DNA of 6,361 nt. Origin: Bacillota bacterium (GTDB taxonomy: Bacteria; Bacillota; Clostridia; Saccharofermentanales; DTU023). Both the position numbers and the translations under genes were made by a program. The notes beneath the pieces were generated by a model that saw only the letters and a list, made by a program, of their open reading frames with translations, was not told the DNA's origin and did not search any database. This document shows positions 1 through 5,724 of the stretch, in pieces (position 1 is the first letter of the stretch; each line of letters begins with the position of its first letter). The stretch covers positions 1-6,361 of the forward strand of contig JAEWFX010000061.1 of the NCBI GenBank assembly GCA_023388605.1, in the 5' to 3' direction.

Positions 1-1
1 C

Positions 2-277
2 TATTGGATACGACCACTGGGAGAGATAGATATCATCGCTGCCAAAAAAGGACAGCTACTAGCCATTGAAGTAAAGGCTCGTTCGGGAAGCGATTATCTT
101 GAGCAGGCAGAGCTGAGCATAGATCGAAAAAAGCGTCAACGTATCTGCCGTATTTTAAATTACTACGTGGCTAGTAGTGTTCAAAAATTTAAATCAATAC
201 GCACTGTGCTAGCAGCTTGTCATCTGCAAACTGCAGACAAGATTGATAAAATAAACTTTATTGAATGGTTAGACTAG
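2..277 (+). CDS. yraN: YraN/UPF0102 family protein, 3' portion (5' end outside window)
   Basis: The frame open from base 2 encodes 91 residues and ends at TAG 275-277. It carries the family hallmark G-E-I-D-I-I-A (visible residues 7-13), then about ten residues later I-E-V-K-A-R (22-27). The acidic residues and lysine of these two blocks form the restriction-endonuclease-like core typical of UPF0102. The rest fits the family C-terminal half: a basic stretch R-K-K-R-Q-R, then an N-Y-Y helix, ending in F-I-E-W-L-D. Family members are usually about 115-130 residues, so roughly 25-40 N-terminal residues are missing to the left. The biochemical role of YraN is not well established; a nuclease-like fold is known but a substrate is not. 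In many bacteria it sits beside rnhB, which cannot be checked here. Its stop codon lies inside the ribosome binding site of the next gene, so the two are probably co-transcribed. Family assignment is firm; function is open. Confidence 0.88.
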   Translation, partial: YWIRPLGEIDIIAAKKGQLLAIEVKARSGSDYLEQAELSIDRKKRQRICRILNYYVASSVQKFKSIRTVLAACHLQTADKIDKINFIEWLD

Positions 278-281
278 GAGG
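276..281 (+). promoter_or_regulatory. Ribosome binding site AGGAGG deciding the aminotransferase start
   Basis: A perfect AGGAGG overlaps the yraN stop codon and ends four bases before ATG 286. It decides between two in-frame ATGs: the one at 265 lies upstream of this site and within yraN, whereas the one at 286 is spaced suitably. An in-frame TGA at 262-264 prevents any longer start. Confidence 0.85.
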
Positions 282-285
282 GAAC

Positions 286-1461
286 ATGCAAGAATTAAAT
301 CTAACTCGTGGAAAACCATCACCTGAACAGTTAAATTTATCCAGTGAACTAATCAGTATTCTCGAGCCTGATGATTTTATGACTGAAGCAGGGTTCGATT
401 GTCGTAATTATGGTTTACCTTATGGCATTCCTGAGCTACGACAGTTGTTCTCCGAAATATTAGGAGTAGATGCTGAGAGAGTATTAGTACCAGCAGCTGC
501 TAGTTTAGAGTTGATGTATGACACTGTGCTCTACGCTCTCAGTCAACCATTTAACAGTGGAGACAAGCCGTGGATAAGCTGCGAGAAACGCAAGTGGCTT
601 TGTCCCATCCCAGGATATGATCGGCATTTTGCGATCACAGAAAATCTCGGCTTTGAAATGATCCCTATCAATATGGACGAAGAAGGTCCCATCATCGCTG
701 AAATTGAGCGAGCTCTTGCTGAGTACGGCAGCGAGATCAAAGGTATGTGGATTGTACCTGTGTACAGCAATCCTACAGGTATAACTTATTCTGCTAAACG
801 CTGCCGCGAATTATTATCGCTCAAATATGCTCAAGATTTTCGTATCCTCTGCGATATGGCCTACGTCGAACACCATTTGACTGATAGACGTCATAGTGTT
901 CCCAATTTAGTAGAATTAGCTGCAGAAGTCGGCAATCCTGATCTATGTTTTCTCTATGCTTCTATGTCCAAGATAACCTTCCCAGGTGGTTCGACAGCAG
1001 CTGTAGCTTCTTCAGCTGCCAATATTGAATGGTATCAAGGTCATCTCAAATTCCGTCAGATCAGCAGCGACAAACTAAATCAACTGCGCCATATGCGATT
1101 CTTCCCAAATGTCTCTGCTCTACGTGAGCACATGCAGAAACAAGCTGCGATATTAAATCCTAAATTTTTGGCTGTTATACGTATCTTTAAAGAAAAATTA
1201 TCTAGCCTTGACGGTGTTTCATGGACTGAACCAGAAGGCGGATATTTTATCGGTTTGACCTTGCCGGATAACACTGCTAAGGCCGTAGTCGAATACTGCA
1301 AGGAGCGTGGATTAGCTCTTACACCTGCAGGCAGCCCATTTCCCAATGGTCAAAACCCACGTGACAATTTCCTGCGCATAGCACCATCTTTCCCGCCGTT
1401 ATCAGAAGTAGAACAAGCAGCTCATCTAGTGGCTGAGGCTGTGCATGCAGTTTGTAAGTAG
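286..1461 (+). CDS. Aspartate aminotransferase, AspT-like subgroup (PLP-dependent, fold type I)
   Basis: The 391-residue product resembles the Corynebacterium glutamicum aspartate aminotransferase subgroup (Pfam Asp_aminotransf type) rather than classical AspC. The shared signatures are the N-terminal L-T-R-G-K-P-S-P-E-Q-L block, R-N-Y-G near residue 40, W-L-C-P-I-P-G-Y-D-R-H-F, and P-V-Y-S-N-P-T-G. Expected PLP residues are present: Asn162 in S-N-P-T-G, Asp190 and Tyr193 in C-D-M-A-Y, the Schiff-base lysine Lys229 in S-M-S-K-I-T-F, and the substrate-carboxylate Arg364 in F-L-R-I-A-P-S. The likely reaction is reversible amino transfer between aspartate and 2-oxoglutarate in the cytoplasm. Substrate preference is inferred from the subgroup. 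The start at 286 is chosen from the AGGAGG just upstream. Compared with corynebacterial relatives, the protein begins almost at the L-T-R-G-K-P motif and lacks about 30 N-terminal residues, and an upstream in-frame stop rules out a longer form. It lies 8 bases after yraN and 8 bases before tgt. Confidence 0.87.
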   Translation: MQELNLTRGKPSPEQLNLSSELISILEPDDFMTEAGFDCRNYGLPYGIPELRQLFSEILGVDAERVLVPAAASLELMYDTVLYALSQPFNSGDKPWISCEKRKWLCPIPGYDRHFAITENLGFEMIPINMDEEGPIIAEIERALAEYGSEIKGMWIVPVYSNPTGITYSAKRCRELLSLKYAQDFRILCDMAYVEHHLTDRRHSVPNLVELAAEVGNPDLCFLYASMSKITFPGGSTAAVASSAANIEWYQGHLKFRQISSDKLNQLRHMRFFPNVSALREHMQKQAAILNPKFLAVIRIFKEKLSSLDGVSWTEPEGGYFIGLTLPDNTAKAVVEYCKERGLALTPAGSPFPNGQNPRDNFLRIAPSFPPLSEVEQAAHLVAEAVHAVCK

Positions 1462-1469
1462 GTCGGTGA

Positions 1470-2606
1470 ATGAAGGATAGTTTTAGATTTGAACTCTTGC
1501 ATACTTGCCGTCAGACGGGAGCACGTACAGGTATCTTGCATACTCCGCACGGTGACATTGAGACGCCGATATTTATGCCCGTCGGCACACAAGCTAGCGT
1601 CAAGGGTATTTCGCCTGAAGAACTTGAGCAAATTCATGCTCAGATAATTTTAGCTAATACCTATCATCTTTGGATGCGTCCAGGTCCGAAGATCCTTGAG
1701 CAAGCTGGTGGATTGCATAATTTTATGAATTGGCAACATCCCATCCTCACTGATAGTGGTGGTTTTCAAGTATTCAGCTTGGCTGGTAGACGCAATATAA
1801 CTGAAGAAGGTGTAAAATTTTCATCGCATTTAGATGGTTCGAAACACTTGTTGACACCAGAAAAAGCTGTAGATTTACAGCATAGTTTCGGTGCTGATAT
1901 CTTCATGCAATTGGATGAGTGTGTCGCATATCCTGCTGAACGTCAGTATGTCAGAGAGTCATATGCACGTACCACGCGTTGGTTAGAGCGTTGTATCAAA
2001 CACCATGAAGCTACTGGTGATCTCAAAAAACAAGCCTTATTCGGTATTGTTCAAGGTGGTTTTTATGCTGATTTACGCCGTGAAAGTGCGAAGGAAATCA
2101 CCAGTTTTGATCTACCTGGCTACGCCATCGGTGGACTTTCTGTCGGAGAGCCGCGCGAATTGTATTGTGAGATGTTAGAAGTTTTACAATCGCTGCTACC
2201 TGCAGATAAACCTCATTATCTGATGGGTGTGGGTACGCCTGATTATTTATTGCAAGGTGTTTTGCACGGGATAGATATGTTTGACTGTGTGTGGCCGACT
2301 CGCTTAGGTAGAAATGGTTCTGCAGTTACGCGTCATGGCATAGTGACAGTACGCAACGCAAAGTACAGCGAAGATTTCAATCCCATAGATAGTGATTGTG
2401 ATTGCTATGCCTGTAAAAACTATTCACGTGCCTATATACGTCATTTAGTTAAGGCAGATGAAATGTTTGGTCTACGCCTGTTATCTTTACATAATCTGTA
2501 TTTTTTGTTGCAATTGATGACAGAAGTACGTCAGGCGATTAAGGAAGATCGTTACGCTGATTTTATGGCAGAATTTTATGCTGGTTACGATAGTGATCAG
2601 CGCTAG
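1470..2606 (+). CDS. tgt: tRNA-guanine transglycosylase (queuosine pathway)
   Basis: The 378-residue product is a full-length bacterial Tgt, which swaps guanine 34 for preQ1 in the GUN anticodons of tRNA Asp, Asn, His and Tyr. It has T-D-S-G-G-F-Q with Asp95 (proton acceptor), L-D-E-C with Asp149 and Cys151 (base pocket), G-I-V-Q-G-G with Gln195, and G-G-L-S-V-G-E with Gly221/Gly222. The nucleophile is Asp272 in F-D-C-V-W-P-T-R. Zinc ligands are Cys310, Cys312, Cys315 (C-x-C-x2-C) and His341. These residues are offset by a constant 7-8 positions from the Zymomonas enzyme, so no internal piece is missing. Cys151 and Val225 match the bacterial preQ1-type pocket, whereas eukaryotic queuine enzymes have Val and Gly there. 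The start gives the standard N-terminus ahead of L-L-H-T-C-R-Q-T-G-A-R, but the ribosome binding site is weak (GGTCGGTGA), which suggests translational coupling to the aminotransferase 8 bases upstream. No other queuosine gene is visible. Confidence 0.96.
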   Translation: MKDSFRFELLHTCRQTGARTGILHTPHGDIETPIFMPVGTQASVKGISPEELEQIHAQIILANTYHLWMRPGPKILEQAGGLHNFMNWQHPILTDSGGFQVFSLAGRRNITEEGVKFSSHLDGSKHLLTPEKAVDLQHSFGADIFMQLDECVAYPAERQYVRESYARTTRWLERCIKHHEATGDLKKQALFGIVQGGFYADLRRESAKEITSFDLPGYAIGGLSVGEPRELYCEMLEVLQSLLPADKPHYLMGVGTPDYLLQGVLHGIDMFDCVWPTRLGRNGSAVTRHGIVTVRNAKYSEDFNPIDSDCDCYACKNYSRAYIRHLVKADEMFGLRLLSLHNLYFLLQLMTEVRQAIKEDRYADFMAEFYAGYDSDQR

Positions 2607-2615
2607 GAGCACTGC

Positions 2616-3389
2616 ATGAAACTCGATAAAAACAGTATGATTCCGCTCTATGTGCAATTGCATGATCTACTCTATCAACGTATAGAGCAAGGTGTCTACG
2701 CTCCTGGACAAAAAATGCCTTCAGAAAACCAATTGTGTCGCGAATTCTCTATGAGTAGACCCACTGTCCGTCAGGCTATGGCAGAGTTGGCTGCTGCTGG
2801 TGTGATCAGTATAGAGAAGGGTAGAGGTACTTATGTAACTAACAATCAACAAAGCATTAAATTGCAAAAATTCAATGCTATTACTTGTTCTTTTCTGCGC
2901 CCAGAACAGGAGTTTTTTAAAGCCTTTATCGTACCGACCAGCGATGACCTGAATAAGAAATTAAATATCTACTACAGCGATATCGACTTGATAACTAACG
3001 ATCAAAGATTGGATCTACAATTTAATTTGCGTGACCAGGTACATCCAGGTTTTTGGTCTATCAAGCGTATTTTGAAGTATGGAGATCAGATTTTGGGCAT
3101 GTTGCAGTCATACTTGCCGGTAGCTCTTTTCCCACAACTGGCTCAGCAATTATCTACCGACACGCGTCTTATCGATATAACTGGCAATAAGTATGCGTAC
3201 TTGCCGCAGAGAGGCAGTATCTATGGCAAAATAAGTGCCGTCAACAATCAAGAGGCCACTGATTTAGAACTAGCTAGACATTCCTTGGTCATGAGGTTTC
3301 AAGGTCAATTGTTTGGTAGAAATGGTCGAGTTTGTGAAGTGCTCAATGTATTATTTGTTCCTGAATTGATTGAGTTGGAGGTAAATTAA
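2616..3389 (+). CDS. GntR family transcriptional regulator, HutC subfamily (UTRA domain)
   Basis: The 257-residue protein has an N-terminal GntR winged helix (about residues 10-75). It starts with I-P-L-Y-V-Q-L, followed by G-Q-K-M-P-S-E-N-Q-L, the recognition-helix region S-M-S-R-P-T-V-R-Q-A-M, and the wing G-V-I-S-I-E-K-G-R-G-T-Y-V. The remainder (about 90-250) fits a UTRA ligand-binding domain: Q-S-Y-L-P...F-P-Q-L followed by a terminal beta-rich part ending L-N-V-L-F-V-P-E-L-I-E-L. The UTRA half is divergent, so the ligand cannot be named; other HutC members bind sugars, phosphorylated sugars, amino acids or related metabolites. AGGAG at 2605-2609, overlapping the tgt stop, sets the start. 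The gene ends as T-A-A-T-G, sharing one base with the next start, so it is translated with the cysteine desulfurase. This suggests regulation of its own transcript or of a linked function, but no operator can be seen in gaps of 9 bases or fewer. Class is firm; target and ligand are unknown. Confidence 0.92.
   Translation: MKLDKNSMIPLYVQLHDLLYQRIEQGVYAPGQKMPSENQLCREFSMSRPTVRQAMAELAAAGVISIEKGRGTYVTNNQQSIKLQKFNAITCSFLRPEQEFFKAFIVPTSDDLNKKLNIYYSDIDLITNDQRLDLQFNLRDQVHPGFWSIKRILKYGDQILGMLQSYLPVALFPQLAQQLSTDTRLIDITGNKYAYLPQRGSIYGKISAVNNQEATDLELARHSLVMRFQGQLFGRNGRVCEVLNVLFVPELIELEVN
3377..3382 (+). promoter_or_regulatory. Ribosome binding site GGAGGT for the cysteine desulfurase
   Basis: A strong GGAGGT lies within the last codons of the GntR gene, six bases before ATG 3389. 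With the overlapping TAATG stop/start it fixes the desulfurase start and points to translational coupling. Confidence 0.8.
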
Positions 3390-4537
3390 TGTATTTCGAT
3401 CATACCGCAACACGTTTAATGCGCAGGGAAGATATAGATTATTACTGTGAGTTGTTGTACTCATACAACTACAATCCTGCCTCTGCATATGCAGTAGCAG
3501 AAGAGTCTCGCGAGCGCATGCAAAAGGCACGCCTTAAGCTGTCTGAAATTCTAGGCTGTCAGCCACAACAGATGATCTTTACCTCCGGTGCAAGTGAATC
3601 TATCAATACAGTGCTACAAAATGCTGTTTTATCAAACAAAGAAGATGTGCGTATTCTGATTACCGATGGTGAGCATGATGCCATCAGGCACACCTTGGAG
3701 TTTTGGCAAAAAGAATTTTCCATCAAATTCGACTCATGTCCCTTGAACGCCGATGGTGCGGTAGATCAATCTGCTTTAATCGATCTGCTCAACACCAATA
3801 CTTATGATCTATTCTGTTTTATCCATGTCAGCAATCTATGGGGTTCGATCAATCCAGTATCAGAAATAGTTGAGATTTGTCGTCGAACTCAACCACGCAT
3901 GAAGATTCATTTAGATGCTGTTCAGAGCATTGGAAAAGTCGATTTTAATTTTCAAAAATTCGATGTTGATTTTGCTACTATGAGTGGGCACAAAATTGGT
4001 GCTCCCAAAGGTATCGGCTTATTACTAGTAAAAAATACAGCGACTCTAAAGCCTCTTATCCATGGTGGAGGACAGCAGAATAATTTGAGATCAGGCACGG
4101 AAAATGTGGCTATCGTCTGTATTCTCGCCCATTGCTTAGAGAAGTTAATGTCTGATAATAGCAGTGAATATGTAGCTGAATTACGCTGTGAATTGTTGGA
4201 TGAACTGAGCAAAGGAGGGGTGAAGTATACTTGTTTAGTTTCGGGAGTACCGAACATCCTCTCTTTGATCGTTCATGACCTGCGTGCAGAGACCATAATC
4301 AATTTGTTGTCAGCTAAGGGGATATATGTCTCTGCTGGCTCAGCCTGCAATGCGAAGAATGGCAGCAATTCAGCACTCAGCAAATTGATACAGGTACTAC
4401 CTTGTAGAGATACTTTACCCAAAGATGCTGAACAGAAAATGCTTAGAATAAGTTTTAATGAAACTAATACTCTAGATGAAGTAAGAGTTCTAGCTCAAAC
4501 AATCATCGAAGCTGTCAATAAATATGGTGGTCATTGA
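3389..4537 (+). CDS. nifS: Cysteine desulfurase, NifS/NifZ-like, probable sulfur donor for ThiI
   Basis: The 382-residue fold type I PLP enzyme should convert L-cysteine to L-alanine and carry the sulfur as a persulfide. Visible catalytic elements are His96 in G-E-H-D-A-I, Asn149, Asp176 and Gln179 in H-L-D-A-V-Q-S, the PLP lysine Lys202 in M-S-G-H-K, R-S-G-T-E-N (234-239), and the persulfide cysteine Cys320 in S-A-G-S-A-C followed by a long flexible loop, which marks group I desulfurases. The end L-R-I-S-F-N-E-T-N-T is typical. The next gene is thiI, overlapping by one base. This is the arrangement of Bacillus subtilis nifZ-thiI, where the desulfurase serves tRNA 4-thiouridine. The surroundings are divergent: the usual Y-F-D-N-A-A-T-T is Y-F-D-H-T-A-T-R, the N-N-E-I-G loop is S-N-L-W-G, and G-G-G-Q-E-R-G is G-G-G-Q-Q-N-N. 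Because Lys202, His96 and Cys320 are intact, activity is likely. General iron-sulfur cluster service cannot be excluded. Confidence 0.92.
   Translation: MYFDHTATRLMRREDIDYYCELLYSYNYNPASAYAVAEESRERMQKARLKLSEILGCQPQQMIFTSGASESINTVLQNAVLSNKEDVRILITDGEHDAIRHTLEFWQKEFSIKFDSCPLNADGAVDQSALIDLLNTNTYDLFCFIHVSNLWGSINPVSEIVEICRRTQPRMKIHLDAVQSIGKVDFNFQKFDVDFATMSGHKIGAPKGIGLLLVKNTATLKPLIHGGGQQNNLRSGTENVAIVCILAHCLEKLMSDNSSEYVAELRCELLDELSKGGVKYTCLVSGVPNILSLIVHDLRAETIINLLSAKGIYVSAGSACNAKNGSNSALSKLIQVLPCRDTLPKDAEQKMLRISFNETNTLDEVRVLAQTIIEAVNKYGGH
4526..4531 (+). promoter_or_regulatory. Weak ribosome binding site GGTGGT near the thiI start
   Basis: GGTGGT sits five bases before ATG 4537 in the end of the desulfurase gene. 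A TTG at 4534 directly precedes the ATG in frame, but ATG is the better start because of spacing and the TGATG stop/start overlap. The site is imperfect, so reinitiation by ribosomes ending the upstream gene is the likely mode. Confidence 0.55.
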
Positions 4538-5724
4538 TGTCAGAAAAAAATTATCGTGAAATAGTCATTGTCCGTATCGGTGAGATTGTTCTCAAAAAAC
4601 TCAATCGTCATAAATTTGAGCAACAATTGATCCGTAATTTACGAGCCAAGTTTAAAAATCTATCGCAGATTAAGATTCATCCCAGTCAGTCTCGTATCCG
4701 CATCGAGCCAGAGAATGAACAAGATATACCTCAGATTATAGAAGCCTGCAAAAAAGTGTTCGGCGTAGTGTCTTGTAGTAGGGCTCGCTCTTTTCACTGC
4801 GATGATTTTGCCAACTTAAAGGATCAAGTTTTAGATTATGCTAATTCTCTCTGGCAGGATGGCAAAAAACATACTTTTAAGTTTGAGACCAGACGTATCA
4901 ATAAGCAATTTCCGCTATCTACTTACGATATCAACTGTAAACTCGGAGAATTACTGTTAGATACTTACGGTGATTTAGCTGAAGTAGATGTACATGATCC
5001 GGATTACATAATTCAATTAGAGTTGCGTGACATATCATTTTTGTATCATGAGATTGTACCTGCATTCAAAGGATTGCCTGTCGGTACTGGTGGCAAAGGT
5101 ATGTTGCTTTTGTCAGGTGGTATAGATAGTCCAGTGGCTGGTTTTATGATGGCATCTAGGGGTATGGAATTAGAAGCTATCTATTTTCATACTTTTCCTT
5201 ATACCAGTGATCGTGCTAAACAAAAGGTGATCGATCTAGCAGCCATCATCGCAGATTACTGTCATTCTATAAAATTACACATAGTCGATTTCACAGATAT
5301 TCAACTTGAGATCAATGAGCATTGTCCTAAGGATATGCTGACCATTGTCATGCGTCGTGTGATGATGCGTATCGCTGAGCAAGTTGCTAAACGCACTGAT
5401 TGTCATTGTCTGATTACTGGTGAAAGTTTGGGACAAGTAGCGAGCCAGACTTTACAGGCACTCAATACTACAAATTGCGTCGTCGATCTACCAGTATTTC
5501 GACCACTGATCGGAATGGATAAGGATGACACAGTTGCATTAGCACGTAAAATCGGTACTTTTGAGACATCTATCTTGCCCTATGAAGATTGCTGCACGGT
5601 TTTTGTCGCTAAGCACCCTAAAACCAAGCCTCAGCTCACAGATGCTGAGTCTGCAGAACAGGGATTAGATATAGAAGCGCTAGTACAAGCAGGAATCAAT
5701 AGAATAACTACTGTGGAGGTATAA
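4537..5724 (+). CDS. thiI: tRNA uracil 4-sulfurtransferase ThiI (no rhodanese domain)
   Basis: The 395-residue protein makes 4-thiouridine at tRNA position 8, a near-UV sensor and tRNA-quality mark. Domains in order are an N-terminal ferredoxin-like part with R-I-G-E-I-V-L-K-K-L-N-R (family G-E-I-x-L-K-G-x-N-R, with Lys for Gly); a THUMP tRNA-binding domain (about 60-165) with F-E-T-R-R-I-N-K-Q-F-P-L and V-D-V-H-D-P-D; the linker G-L-P-V-G-T-G-G-K-G; and an adenylating PP-loop domain with S-G-G-I-D-S-P (193-199). G-E-S-L-G-Q-V-A-S-Q-T is also characteristic. Cys352/Cys353 in Y-E-D-C-C-T-V-F mark the catalytic cysteine site aligned with E. coli Cys344. The protein stops soon afterwards, so the C-terminal rhodanese domain of the E. 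coli enzyme is absent, as in Bacillota. The upstream desulfurase would therefore deliver sulfur directly, and a thiazole-synthesis role is less likely. The gene overlaps its neighbour by one base and abuts glyA. Confidence 0.96.
   Translation: MSEKNYREIVIVRIGEIVLKKLNRHKFEQQLIRNLRAKFKNLSQIKIHPSQSRIRIEPENEQDIPQIIEACKKVFGVVSCSRARSFHCDDFANLKDQVLDYANSLWQDGKKHTFKFETRRINKQFPLSTYDINCKLGELLLDTYGDLAEVDVHDPDYIIQLELRDISFLYHEIVPAFKGLPVGTGGKGMLLLSGGIDSPVAGFMMASRGMELEAIYFHTFPYTSDRAKQKVIDLAAIIADYCHSIKLHIVDFTDIQLEINEHCPKDMLTIVMRRVMMRIAEQVAKRTDCHCLITGESLGQVASQTLQALNTTNCVVDLPVFRPLIGMDKDDTVALARKIGTFETSILPYEDCCTVFVAKHPKTKPQLTDAESAEQGLDIEALVQAGINRITTVEV
5715..5720 (+). promoter_or_regulatory. Ribosome binding site GGAGGT for glyA
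   Basis: A strong GGAGGT within the last thiI codons ends four bases before ATG 5725. The thiI stop TAA directly touches this ATG, so the site fixes the glyA start and glyA is read from the same message as thiI or from a promoter inside thiI. Confidence 0.85.

Noticed and set aside
265..285. Alternative aminotransferase start at ATG 265
   Set aside because: It lies upstream of the strong AGGAGG at 276-281, inside yraN, and would add seven residues with no family match.
543..770. 75-codon minus-strand open frame
   Set aside because: It lies wholly inside the aminotransferase, has no recognisable domain, and is antisense to a strongly conserved coding region.
1080..1346. 88-codon minus-strand open frame
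   Set aside because: It is antisense to the conserved C-terminal half of the aminotransferase and shows no protein motif.
1422..1637. 71-codon minus-strand open frame crossing the aminotransferase/tgt junction
   Set aside because: It opposes two well-supported genes and resembles no family.
3282..3305. Possible hairpin CCTTG...CAAGG near the end of the GntR gene
   Set aside because: The stem is about five base pairs with a long loop and no T-run, and it lies inside coding sequence, so it is not a credible terminator.
4221..4233. Short palindrome-like GTATAC as a possible GntR operator
   Set aside because: It is a six-base palindrome within conserved desulfurase coding sequence with no promoter context, and such matches are expected by chance.
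3952..4257. 101-codon minus-strand open frame
   Set aside because: It is antisense to the PLP-lysine region of the cysteine desulfurase, and its sequence looks like a mirror of that gene's codons.
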